Part shown: positions 8,581 through 17,189 of the stretch, piece by piece
Position numbering within the stretch: position 1 is the stretch's first letter
How the letters are laid out: the number at the start of each line of letters is the position of its first letter
DNA from: Nocardia abscessus
Lineage (GTDB): Bacteria > Actinomycetota > Actinomycetes > Mycobacteriales > Mycobacteriaceae
Assembly: GCF_015477775.1 (NCBI RefSeq)
Contig: NZ_JADLQO010000026.1
Span: 1-64,000, forward strand
Length of the DNA: 64,000 nucleotides
Direction: 5' to 3'
Made by a program: the position numbers and the translations under genes
The notes under the pieces: generated by a model
Database searches by the model: none
What the model saw: the letters and a program-made list of their open reading frames with translations, nothing else
Told to the model about the DNA's origin: nothing

Positions 8581-9882
8581 TCACTGCGCTTCTTCCTTGG
8601 CGCGCTGCGCGGCTTGGACCCGGCCCTCGTTGATCTCGGCCATGGCTTCGGGGATCTCGCTCGCGGTGAAGCTGCCGCCGCGGCCGGTGGGCAGGCCGCC
8701 GAACGCGTAGTTCTCGTCGAACGCGGGCGAGGGCAACGGCTTACGCCGCGCTTCGACCTTCTCGATGACCGGCTCGAGCCGCTTCGCTTTCGCGGCGACC
8801 GCTTTCTCGTCGCGCTCGATGAACTCCGGCAGCACCTGCTTGCCCATCAGCTCGATGGACTCCATGGTGGCCTCGTGGCTGCGCGGATTCAGCAGCAGGA
8901 TGATCTCGTCGACGCCGCTCTCCTCGTAGCCGCGCAGGAATTCGCGCACGGTGTCCGGCGATCCGATGGCGCCCCGGCCCGGACCGTAGGCCAGCGTCTC
9001 GTCCTCCTTCACCGCGTCGAGGTAGCGCTCCCAGACGCCGGTGCGGCCCGGCGTGTGCTGGCCGGTCATGTAGTAGTGCATGATCCCGAAGGAGAAGAAG
9101 CCGCCACCGAGCCCGAGCCGCTGCAGAGCCTGTTCGTCGGTGGGCGCGACCATCATCGACAGGTCGCCGCCGATGGCCAGGATGTTCGGATTGAGCACCG
9201 GCAGCCAGGGCTCGGCCTTGTCCTCGAACTCCTGGTAGTACCCGCGGACCCGGTCCGCCAGCGGCCCCGGTCCGGTGTAGGCGAAGCTCAGCGCGCCCGC
9301 GCCCAGCCGCGCCGCCATCTGGACCGACGAAGGCCGGGTACACGCCACCCACACCGGCGGGTGCGCGCGCTGGTGCGGCTTCGGAATCACGTTGCGCGCG
9401 GGCATCTCGATGTGCTCGCCTTCGAATCCGGTGAACGGCTCCTCGACCATGCAGCGGATGGCGACCTCCAAGGCCTCCTCCCACTGCCCGCGCTTGTCGG
9501 CGGGATCGATGGTGAAACCGCCGAGTTCACCCACCGACGACGACTCACCGGTACCGAACTCCACCCGTCCATCGGAGATGAGGTCGAGCGTGGCGACGCG
9601 TTCGGCGACCCGTGCCGGATGGTTGATCGCCGGGGGCAGGTGCATGACGCCGAAGCCGAGCCGGATGTCCTTGGTCCGCTGGCTGGCGGCGGCGAGGAAG
9701 ATCTCCGGCGCCGTCGAGTGGCAGTACTCCTCGAGGAAGTGGTGCTCGGTCAACCAGACGGTGGAGAATCCGGCCCGGTCGGCGGCCTCCACCTCCGCGA
9801 GCCCTTCCTTGAACAGCTGCCGCTCGTCGTCCGGGACCCACGGCCGCGGCAGCGCGAATTCGTAGAACAGGGATATCTTCAT
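8581..9882 (-). CDS. LLM-class (luciferase-like) flavin-dependent oxidoreductase (433 aa)
   Basis: A bacterial-luciferase-fold monooxygenase. It starts with the family strand MKISLFYEF, has TEHHF near 46-50, LGFGVMHLPPAINHP near 76-90, and a conserved GRVEFGTGES segment near 105. It is longer than typical relatives, with an acidic/basic tail of about 60 residues after the barrel. These enzymes use FMNH2 (or F420) and oxygen, or transfer hydride; the FMN reductase at 6020 is a plausible partner. ATG 9882 overlaps the stop of the upstream dehydrogenase (ATGA) and has GGAGGAAG before it. Confidence 0.92.
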   Translation of the reverse strand: MKISLFYEFALPRPWVPDDERQLFKEGLAEVEAADRAGFSTVWLTEHHFLEEYCHSTAPEIFLAAASQRTKDIRLGFGVMHLPPAINHPARVAERVATLDLISDGRVEFGTGESSSVGELGGFTIDPADKRGQWEEALEVAIRCMVEEPFTGFEGEHIEMPARNVIPKPHQRAHPPVWVACTRPSSVQMAARLGAGALSFAYTGPGPLADRVRGYYQEFEDKAEPWLPVLNPNILAIGGDLSMMVAPTDEQALQRLGLGGGFFSFGIMHYYMTGQHTPGRTGVWERYLDAVKEDETLAYGPGRGAIGSPDTVREFLRGYEESGVDEIILLLNPRSHEATMESIELMGKQVLPEFIERDEKAVAAKAKRLEPVIEKVEARRKPLPSPAFDENYAFGGLPTGRGGSFTASEIPEAMAEINEGRVQAAQRAKEEAQ

Positions 9883-11720
9883 TTACTTCCTCCGATGGAA
9901 TCGAACGTCGAGTCGGTGCGGGCTGATTCGGTGTCCTGCGCCGCCCCGGTGTCGCGGTCGGCTTTTCCGGCCAGGTGCTCGACCGCGAGGTAGCCGAACG
10001 TCATCGCGGGCCCGATCGTGGCGCCCGCGCCCGCGTAGCTGCGGCACATGACCGCAGCGGAGGTGTTGCCCACGGCGTAGAGACCCGGGATAACGGTGTC
10101 GTCGGGCCGCAGCACCCGCGCGTGCTCGTCGGTGCGCAGGCCGCCCGAGGTACCGAGATCGCCGAGGATCATCCGGAAGGCGTAGTACGGCGGTTTGCCC
10201 AGCGGATACAGATTGGGATTGGGCAGCGTGGGATCGCCGTAATAGTTGTCGTAAACGCTGTCGCCGCGCTGGAAGTCGTCGTCGTGGCCCTTGCGCGCGA
10301 GTTCGTCGAACCGCGTCGCGGTGGCGCGCAGGCGCTCTTCGGGTACGCCGATCTTCGCCGCGAGCTCCGTCCAGGAGTTGGCGGCCACCACGACACCCGA
10401 GTCCAGCCACGCCTGCGGGATCTTCCGCCCGGTCGGCACCGGCGCGAACGGGATCTTCGGCAGCGGCAGATGCCCCGCGACGACGTACCGGCGCCAGGAC
10501 CGCACGTCGGTGATCAGCCAGCTCGGGATGTGCGGGGTCCCCGATTTCTGGCCCTCGATCATCGCGTGGCCGAAATCCATGTACGGCGCGGCCTCGTTGA
10601 TGTACCGCTCGCCCGCGCCGTTGACGATGAACTGGGCGGGCATCATGCGCTCGTTCAGCATGAATTGCAGCCGGCCGTCGGGCCATTGGACGGCGGGGAA
10701 CCACCATGCCTCGTCGAGCAGGTCGGTGGCCGCGCCGACCTGCTGCCCGGCGCGGATACCGTCGCCCATGGACTCCGGATTGCCGAAGCTCCAATCCTGC
10801 TCCACCACCGGCTGGTGCTCCTTGCGCCAGGCCATGTCGTGATCGAATCCGCCGGACGCGAGGATCACCCCGCGCTCGGCGCGGATTCGCAGCTTCTGCC
10901 CGCCTTTCTCGACCACCGCTCCCACCACGCCGCCGTCGGCCCCGGTGATCAGGGAGGTCATCGGCGCGCTCAGCCAGAGCGGAATGTCGCGCTCCCGCAG
11001 CGCCAGTCGCAGCCGGGCCACCAGGGACTGCCCGATGGCGGCGATCCGGTCGCCGAACACCCGGGCGCGGAACATCCGCCACACCAGCTTCACCAGGACG
11101 GCCTTGCCGCGCCAGGACTGGCGCACCTGGTAGAACAACCGGAGATCCTTGGGTCCCAGCCAGATACCCTTCGGGGCCAGAGCCAGCGGACGCAGCAGGT
11201 ATTGCTCTTCCTCGCCGAGCTCGCGCAGATCGATCGGCGGCACGTTGATGGTGCTGCCCTGCGCGGAACCGCCGGGCAGTTCCGGGTAGTAGTCGGCGTA
11301 GCCGGGCTTCCACACGAACTCCAGCCACGGACTGCGCCGCTCCAGGAATTCCATCATCTCCGGCGCCTTGGTGACGTAGGCCCGCAGGCGCGCGTCACCG
11401 ACCGAACCCTCGGTGATCGCGCGCAGATACTCGACCACCCCCTCCGGATCGGGCGAGTAGCCGTCGCGCTTCTGGGCTGGCGCGCCGGGCACCCAGATTC
11501 CGCCGCCCGACAGTGCGGTGGATCCGCCGTAGTACGCCGCTTTCTCCACCACCAGGGTGGACAGTCCGGCCGCCTCGGCGGCGAGCGCGGCGGTCAGCCC
11601 GCCGCCGCCGGAGCCGACGATCAGCACATCGACGGAATGGTCGAAAGCCGCGTGGGCCCCGGTGTTTCCGGGTTGCTCGGTGGTACCGGACGCGGGCGCG
11701 TCGGTCGGTTCGGATGTCAC
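9879..11720 (-). CDS. KstD-like FAD-dependent dehydrogenase (613 aa)
   Basis: A flavoprotein of the 3-ketosteroid-delta1-dehydrogenase/fumarate reductase family. The FAD motif VLIVGSGGGGLTAA is at about 32-45, with GGSTALSGGG after it. The C-terminal block PYYAFRMILGDLGTSGG, then PGLYAVGNTSAAV and YAGAGATIGPAMTFGY, closely follows the KstD pattern, including the tyrosine in the PYY position. It is longer than classical KstD (about 510-560) because of an insertion around residues 190-270. It should desaturate a ring ketone. The GTG at 11720 has AGGAGG upstream and overlaps the mhpB stop, so the two are translationally coupled. Confidence 0.9.
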   Translation of the reverse strand: MTSEPTDAPASGTTEQPGNTGAHAAFDHSVDVLIVGSGGGGLTAALAAEAAGLSTLVVEKAAYYGGSTALSGGGIWVPGAPAQKRDGYSPDPEGVVEYLRAITEGSVGDARLRAYVTKAPEMMEFLERRSPWLEFVWKPGYADYYPELPGGSAQGSTINVPPIDLRELGEEEQYLLRPLALAPKGIWLGPKDLRLFYQVRQSWRGKAVLVKLVWRMFRARVFGDRIAAIGQSLVARLRLALRERDIPLWLSAPMTSLITGADGGVVGAVVEKGGQKLRIRAERGVILASGGFDHDMAWRKEHQPVVEQDWSFGNPESMGDGIRAGQQVGAATDLLDEAWWFPAVQWPDGRLQFMLNERMMPAQFIVNGAGERYINEAAPYMDFGHAMIEGQKSGTPHIPSWLITDVRSWRRYVVAGHLPLPKIPFAPVPTGRKIPQAWLDSGVVVAANSWTELAAKIGVPEERLRATATRFDELARKGHDDDFQRGDSVYDNYYGDPTLPNPNLYPLGKPPYYAFRMILGDLGTSGGLRTDEHARVLRPDDTVIPGLYAVGNTSAAVMCRSYAGAGATIGPAMTFGYLAVEHLAGKADRDTGAAQDTESARTDSTFDSIGGSK

Positions 11721-12694
11721 GCTCGCCTCCTGGCGGTCGATTCGTTGTCCTGGTCGCGTTCCGGCAGGGCGGTTCGCACGGCGAATCCGGCGATCAGCGC
11801 GGGCGCGGAGCGGTAATAGCGCGCGATTGTCCGGTACGGCCCCTGAGCCGCGAGGGCCGCGAAGGCGGCGACCCAGGTGCGGACCTCGTGCCCGGAGTTG
11901 CCCGCCGCCTCGGTGATCTCCGCGTTGGACCAGTCGTCGAACTCGCCGAGCCGACCCCGGTCGAGGATGTCGAGGAAGCGCCGGTCCCACTCGGGGTTCA
12001 GCGGCCGCAGCCAGCCGCGCCCGGCGGCGAATTCGCGCGCGGCTTCGATCACCCTCTCCTGCCGCGCATTCCGCTGCTGCGGGGTCATGTGCCCGCCGTG
12101 CACGATCCGTTCCAGCACCGGTCCGGTGGCCGTGGCGAGCGCGGGCACGGGCGGGTCGTGGGAGAGCCCACCGGAGCCGAGCACCAGCACCCGCTTGTCC
12201 AGTGTCGCCAAGTGCGCGCCGACGGCCGCGCCCAGCGCACGGGCGCGATGCAGCGGCCCCAGCGGCACGGCCACCGAGTTGACGAAGATCGGGACGACCG
12301 GTCGCGCCGTCGCGTCGCCGAGCAGCCGCTGCAACGGCTGCACGGTCCCGTGGTCGACGTCCATCGTCAGCGAGACCGCGACGTCGACCCCGGCGGCGAG
12401 CACCGCCTCGGCCAGTTCGGTAGCCCGCTCGGCGGGGACGTCGAGCGGCCCGGCGTGCGTACCGTAGTCACCGACTCCGGTGGCCGCCGCCGCGATGCAG
12501 AACGGCGGCATGAGCTTGTAGAAGAACCCGTTGTAGTGATCGGGCGCGAACACCACGACCAGTTCGGGGTCGAAGGCACGCACGAACCGCGCCGCCCCGT
12601 CGAGCGCCGACTCGATGTCGTCGAGCAGCTCCCGTTCCGGGCCGGGGAGATCAAGAAGAGGGCTGTGCGAGACGCAGCACAGGGCCAGCGGCAT
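11717..12694 (-). CDS. mhpB: class III extradiol dioxygenase, MhpB type (325 aa)
   Basis: Closely matches E. coli 2,3-dihydroxyphenylpropionate 1,2-dioxygenase throughout: CCVSHSPL at the N-terminus, FAPDHYNGFFY, MDVDHG, LGSGGLSH and the C-terminal TWVAAFAAL. It cleaves a catechol ring next to one hydroxyl using Fe(II) and O2. Starting at the second of two adjacent Met codons puts the catalytic histidines at 115 and 179, the E. coli numbering; the alternative start is 12697. The gene overlaps the mhpA end by 44 bases and the next dehydrogenase by 4. The natural substrate may be larger than dihydroxyphenylpropionate, given the KstD-like neighbours. Confidence 0.95.
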   Translation of the reverse strand: MPLALCCVSHSPLLDLPGPERELLDDIESALDGAARFVRAFDPELVVVFAPDHYNGFFYKLMPPFCIAAAATGVGDYGTHAGPLDVPAERATELAEAVLAAGVDVAVSLTMDVDHGTVQPLQRLLGDATARPVVPIFVNSVAVPLGPLHRARALGAAVGAHLATLDKRVLVLGSGGLSHDPPVPALATATGPVLERIVHGGHMTPQQRNARQERVIEAAREFAAGRGWLRPLNPEWDRRFLDILDRGRLGEFDDWSNAEITEAAGNSGHEVRTWVAAFAALAAQGPYRTIARYYRSAPALIAGFAVRTALPERDQDNESTARRRA

Positions 12695-14324
12695 CATTTC
12701 CTCCCTGCAGCAAGTCGAGAGTGTCGAGCAGGTCGGCGCTCAGTTCCGGCGCCAGCTGCGCGATGGACGCGCCCGCCACACAGCGGTCGGGCCGCAGGAA
12801 CAGCACCGAGTCGCGCTGGCCGTCGAACCAGCGCTTCAGCGCTCCGGTTCGGTCGCCCACCACCACGACGTCCGGGTCGTCGTGGCCGGTCCAGTGCAGC
12901 TGGGCGGACGGTCGAGCTTCGAAGAACCGCGCTCCCAGGGCTTTCCACCGTTCGAACGCCGCCGCGCCGAGCACTTCGCGGGGCCGGTTGTTCCAGCACA
13001 GCACGGCGAACCATGGGCCGAGCACCTCGTCGAGCCGCACGTCGGCGCGGTCCCTGGTGTCCACCCGGGGCTGCACGAACAGGGTGCCGACCGACGAGGC
13101 CGGTGAGCGGGACCAGCCGTGCACCACCGCGCCGCGCTCGTAGCGCGGCATCGGCTTGAACCGCATGCCGAGCACGTAGCGCTTCACCGGAGGAATCGCG
13201 GCGGCCGCGCGAACCAGCACGTCCCGCACCGCCGCGACCTTGCGATCGGTCGGCGAAATCACCCGCCCGACCATCGTCGACAGATCGATCATGGCCCTGG
13301 CGTGCTTGCGCCGTTCCAGGTCGTAGCTGTCGAGCAGACCGTCGCCCGCTTGCCCGCGAACGACCGCGGCGAGTTTCCATCCGAGGTTCGCCGCGTCCCG
13401 GATGCCGCTGTTGTAGCCCTGCCCCTGCCACACCGGCATCAGGTGCGCGGCGTCGCCGGCCAGCAGCAGGCGGCCGCGCCGGAAGGCGCCCGCGATCCGG
13501 GAATGGTGCGTGTAGACCCGGCGCCGGATGACCTCGAGCCGCTCGGGATGCGGGACGAACGGCGCGACCATCTTCGCCACGAACGCCGGATCCTCGGCCA
13601 GTTCGTCGGGCTCGTCGTCGTGGATCATGAACTCGAAGCGCCGGATGCCGTGCGCGATCGACACCGACACGTTGGGCCGCGCCGGATCGGCCGCGACCTC
13701 GATGTTCGGGTGCCCCAAGGGATCCGAGGCCAGGTCGACCACCAGCCAGCGAGTCGGCGACGTCGTCCCTTCGAACGAGACCCCCATCTGCCGCCGCGTG
13801 GCGCTGCGCCCGCCGTCGCAGCCCACCACGTATCGGGCGGTCACCGCGGACGGCCCGCTGTCGGTGGCCAGTTCGGCCGTCACCTGCCCGCCGGAGTCCG
13901 CGCACGAGGTCATGGACGTCCCCCAGGCCACCTCGACCTGCGGGAAACGGTCCAGTCCGGCAAGCAGTTCGGCGTCGACCATCGGCTGGACGAATCCGTT
14001 GCGTTTCGGCCAGCCGAACTGCTCGTCGGTCGGCGCGATCTCGGCCAGGAGCCTGCGGCGGTTGTCGACGAACCGCATGATCTGGTTCGGCGTGGTGTGC
14101 GGCAGGACGCGGTCGACCAAGCCGATCGCCTGGAACGTCCGCAGTGACTCGTCGTCCAGGCCGACGCCGCGCGGGTAGTCGATGAGCGTCGGGCGTTCTT
14201 CGACCACCCGGGTGCGCACCCCGTACATCCCGAGCATGTTGGCCAGCGTCAGACCCACCGGGCCCGCACCGACCACGAGCACGTCGACGTCGGTCGGCGT
14301 GCTGGGAGAAGTCTGCTCGGCCAC
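12651..14324 (-). CDS. mhpA: FAD-dependent 3-(3-hydroxyphenyl)propionate hydroxylase, MhpA type (557 aa)
   Basis: A class A flavin monooxygenase that hydroxylates a phenol ring to a catechol. It has the FAD motif VVGAGPVGLTLANMLG near 16-31, the DG motif CDGGRSATRR near 170 and the GD motif LLAGDAAHLMPVWQGQGYN near 290. The length matches E. coli MhpA (554). The GTG at 14324 is 2 bases after the mhpC stop, and the 3' end runs into mhpB, so hydroxylase, dioxygenase and hydrolase are tightly linked. It provides the catechol cleaved by MhpB. The C-terminal third has the thioredoxin-like extension usual in this class. Confidence 0.94.
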   Translation of the reverse strand: MAEQTSPSTPTDVDVLVVGAGPVGLTLANMLGMYGVRTRVVEERPTLIDYPRGVGLDDESLRTFQAIGLVDRVLPHTTPNQIMRFVDNRRRLLAEIAPTDEQFGWPKRNGFVQPMVDAELLAGLDRFPQVEVAWGTSMTSCADSGGQVTAELATDSGPSAVTARYVVGCDGGRSATRRQMGVSFEGTTSPTRWLVVDLASDPLGHPNIEVAADPARPNVSVSIAHGIRRFEFMIHDDEPDELAEDPAFVAKMVAPFVPHPERLEVIRRRVYTHHSRIAGAFRRGRLLLAGDAAHLMPVWQGQGYNSGIRDAANLGWKLAAVVRGQAGDGLLDSYDLERRKHARAMIDLSTMVGRVISPTDRKVAAVRDVLVRAAAAIPPVKRYVLGMRFKPMPRYERGAVVHGWSRSPASSVGTLFVQPRVDTRDRADVRLDEVLGPWFAVLCWNNRPREVLGAAAFERWKALGARFFEARPSAQLHWTGHDDPDVVVVGDRTGALKRWFDGQRDSVLFLRPDRCVAGASIAQLAPELSADLLDTLDLLQGGNDAAGPVLRLAQPSS

Positions 14325-14326
14325 GG

Positions 14327-15190
14327 TCAGCCGCCCAGCAGGAAATCGAGGTGCAGGGCGTTGAAAGTCTTGGCGTCCTCGTACTGCGGCCAGTGCCCGC
14401 AGTCGGCCATCACCTCGAATCGCGCACGGGGGATCATCGACGCGATCCGCCTGCCCTCGCCGACGTCGGCGGTGGGGTCGTCGCTGGTCCACAACACGAG
14501 CGTCGGCGCGGAAATTCGGCCGTATTCGGCGGGGCCCAGCAGGTTTCGCTGCCGGATCTCCGGGTCCTGCAACGCCATGATGTCGCGCATGGCCGTGACG
14601 AAGCCGGGCTGGCGGTAGATGCGCTGCCTGCTGGCGACCACGTCGTCGTAGTCCTTCGACTTGTCCGCCATCAGCCACTTGATCCTGGCCTGCACCGTCT
14701 CCCAGGCGGGGTCGGCGGCGGCCGCCATCGACAGCGTGACGATGCGCCGCATCACCTCCGGGTCGGCCTGCGACCCGCCCGCGGTGTTGAGCACCAAGCG
14801 CTCGACGCGCTCCGGATGGTCGATCGCCACGCGGGCGGCCACCCAGCCGCCCAGTGATTCTCCGCTGACGGATGCGCGCCGCACGCCGACCGCGTCGAGG
14901 AATCCGATGACGTGCTCGACGTAGTGCGAGATCTCCAGCGGATGACCGGGCTTGCCGGTGTAGCCGTGCCCGAGCATGTCGATCGACCACGTCGAGAAGT
15001 GCGCGGCGTGTGACTCCAGATTGCGGACATACGCCTCGGCATGCCCGCCGGACCCGTGCAGCAGAACGAGAGCCGGGTAGGTGGGATCGCCCGCATGTAG
15101 GTAGCGGGTTCGGACGCCGCCGACCTCCAGGTATCCCTGTGTGAAAGGGACGCCCTGAAGATCGCTCCAGATGCTCTCGTACTCCGGCAA
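14327..15190 (-). CDS. mhpC: meta-cleavage product hydrolase, MhpC type (287 aa)
   Basis: An alpha/beta hydrolase of the C-C bond hydrolase group that splits the ring-fission product of extradiol cleavage. The oxyanion segment LLHGSGGHAE is near 43-52, the nucleophile is Ser112 in SGESLGGW, the acid is in SDDPTADV and the catalytic histidine in CGHWPQYE. Size and order fit MhpC (2-hydroxy-6-oxononadienedioate hydrolase). It is encoded immediately before mhpA and mhpB. The later mhp steps (hydratase, aldolase, dehydrogenase MhpDEF) are not in this window. Confidence 0.92.
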   Translation of the reverse strand: MPEYESIWSDLQGVPFTQGYLEVGGVRTRYLHAGDPTYPALVLLHGSGGHAEAYVRNLESHAAHFSTWSIDMLGHGYTGKPGHPLEISHYVEHVIGFLDAVGVRRASVSGESLGGWVAARVAIDHPERVERLVLNTAGGSQADPEVMRRIVTLSMAAAADPAWETVQARIKWLMADKSKDYDDVVASRQRIYRQPGFVTAMRDIMALQDPEIRQRNLLGPAEYGRISAPTLVLWTSDDPTADVGEGRRIASMIPRARFEVMADCGHWPQYEDAKTFNALHLDFLLGG

Positions 15191-15263
15191 CTCGTAACCT
15201 CCGTAGAACCCCGGCCGGTGCGCCGCCGACGCGGCGAATCCGGCCCGATGTCGTTCGCTGTGT

Positions 15264-16907
15264 TCAGATCTCGACCGATTTGCCGGTCGCCGCGGCGTAC
15301 CCGGCGCGGAAACCCCACACCATCCCGGGACCGATGGTTCCGCCCGCTCCGCCGTAGGCCCGCCCGGTCACACCGGCCATGGCGTTGCCCGCCGCAAACA
15401 GACCGGGGATGACCGCCCCGCTGACGTGCCGGACCCTTCCGTCCCGGTCGGTTCGCGGGCCGCCTTTCGTTCCCATCGCGCCCACGGTGACCGGCACGGC
15501 GTAGTACGGGGCGGTGTCGATCGGGCCGAGGGTGCGCCCGGCGACAGTGGCGGCGCGCTCGTCGCCCCACCAGCCGTCGTAGGCGCTCGAGCCGCGCCCG
15601 AAATCGGGGTCGGCCTCGGCGGCGACGTGGCGGTTCCACGCGGCGACGGTCGCGGCGAGCCCATCGGGATCGATGCCGGCCCTGGCCGCGAGTTCGGCGA
15701 GATCCGCGGATTCGCGGAACCATTCGGGGACCGGATCGCCGGGGGCGACGCCGAGGAAGCCGTACCGGCGCAGGTGGACGGCGTCGAAGACGATCCAGCC
15801 GGGGTCGTTGACGTAACCGCCCTTGGGATCGAGATAGTGGAAGGCGCCCGCCATCGAGTTGTACTCCGACGCCTCGTTGACGAACCGCTTGCCCGCGCGA
15901 TTGACCATGATGCTGCGCGGGCGCGTCCGTTCCAGGCGCACACTGCGACTGCGCGGCTTGCCGTCGATGGTGTCGCCGGGAATCCGCACGATCGGCACCC
16001 ACCAGGCTTCGCTCATCGTGCCGAGGTCCGCGCCGTGCGCCATCGCCATGCGCAGCCCGTCTCCGGTGTTGTTCGGCGGCGACACGGCGCCGTGCATGGG
16101 TCCACGCAAGTAGGAGCGGACCAGGACCGGGTCCCACTCGAATCCGCCGGTCGCCAGGACGACACCGCCGCGCGCCCGGACCGTCGATTCGCCTGCGGCC
16201 GTGACGATCCGGACCCCGCTGATCGCCCCGTCCTCGGCGATCAGTTCCGTCGCCCTGACCCCGGTCCGTGGCACGACTCCGGCGTCGAGCACCCCCGCGA
16301 GCAACCCTGCGATGAGGGCGGTTCCCGCCACGCAGAGATCGGCCGACTCGTCGGCGACCGTCGCGTGCAGCCGGGCCCGCGTCTCGGCGTCGAACCCCAC
16401 GTTGCTCCAGTCCGCGGGAAAGGCGGTGATGCGGTCGCGCCATTCGCCGAGCCGGGCCGGATCGAACGCGACCGGGCTCAGCGATCGCCCGCCGCCCGGC
16501 CTGCCGCCGGGCAGCTCCGGTTTGTAATCCGGGAAGCCCTCGGCGATCTCGAAACGCACACCGCTGTGCGCCTCGACGAAGTCCACCATCGCCGCGCCGG
16601 TACGCACGAAGACCTCGACCAGCTCGTCGTCCATCGAGTCCAGGGATTGGGCGTGCAGGTAGCTCAGCGCGTCGGCCACACTCAGCGGTCCGTCGGCGCT
16701 GCGGTCGTGGGCGGGGATCCACGCGATCCCGCCCGACACCGCGCTCGTTCCGCCGACCGTGGCCGCCTTCTCGAATACGGCGACCGACGCCCCGTGCACC
16801 GCCGCGCTCAGAGCGGCGGTCAGGCCGGCGGCGCCGCTGCCGAGGACCACGACATCGACCTCGACGTCCGCCGTCGTGGCGGATCGTTCCTGCTGCTGCG
16901 AAGGCAC
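15264..16907 (-). CDS. FAD-binding dehydrogenase, KstD/fumarate reductase family (547 aa)
   Basis: Second member of the family in this operon. The FAD motif VVVLGSGAAGLTAA lies near 21-34 and GGTSAVSGGI near 55. The C-terminal block PYYAVPVTVGAMGTKGG and RAYGGAGGTIGPGMVWGF resembles 3-oxosteroid 1-dehydrogenase-like proteins more loosely than the 9879 gene does. GTG 16907 has AAGGA upstream. It appears to be the first gene of the 15-gene leftward operon, with the palindromic site at 17175 about 270 bases upstream. It may introduce a ring double bond or reduce an enone; direction and substrate are unknown. Confidence 0.88.
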   Translation of the reverse strand: MPSQQQERSATTADVEVDVVVLGSGAAGLTAALSAAVHGASVAVFEKAATVGGTSAVSGGIAWIPAHDRSADGPLSVADALSYLHAQSLDSMDDELVEVFVRTGAAMVDFVEAHSGVRFEIAEGFPDYKPELPGGRPGGGRSLSPVAFDPARLGEWRDRITAFPADWSNVGFDAETRARLHATVADESADLCVAGTALIAGLLAGVLDAGVVPRTGVRATELIAEDGAISGVRIVTAAGESTVRARGGVVLATGGFEWDPVLVRSYLRGPMHGAVSPPNNTGDGLRMAMAHGADLGTMSEAWWVPIVRIPGDTIDGKPRSRSVRLERTRPRSIMVNRAGKRFVNEASEYNSMAGAFHYLDPKGGYVNDPGWIVFDAVHLRRYGFLGVAPGDPVPEWFRESADLAELAARAGIDPDGLAATVAAWNRHVAAEADPDFGRGSSAYDGWWGDERAATVAGRTLGPIDTAPYYAVPVTVGAMGTKGGPRTDRDGRVRHVSGAVIPGLFAAGNAMAGVTGRAYGGAGGTIGPGMVWGFRAGYAAATGKSVEI

Positions 16908-17174
16908 TGCGCGATTCCTTTCGGCTGGACGGGCAAGCCCCGGGCCCACCGGCTCCGCTCATCCGAGCCGAACGCGGCGGGCGCTTCGAAGCCCTCACCG
17001 GGCCGAGAACCCGGGAGACGAGACCGCGCGGATTCGACGTGGCGCGGCCGACCCCGAGGCTTCCGCCCGGAGGAATTCATGTGGGGGAATCACGGAGCCG
17101 ACCGGGACGGGCGGATGCTTCGAGCGGCTCACCAGCGGCGCCCGAGGTTCGCGAGACCTCCATTTGCAACTGAG

Positions 17175-17189
17175 AAGAATGGTATTCTC
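17175..17189. promoter_or_regulatory. island operator site 1 (upstream of the 15-gene operon)
   Basis: AAGAAT-GGT-ATTCTC, an 11 of 12 match to the GAGAAT-N3-ATTCTC palindrome repeated through the island. It touches the stop codon of the acyl-CoA synthetase gene and is the only such site seen before the leftward operon starting at 16907. Confidence 0.7.
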
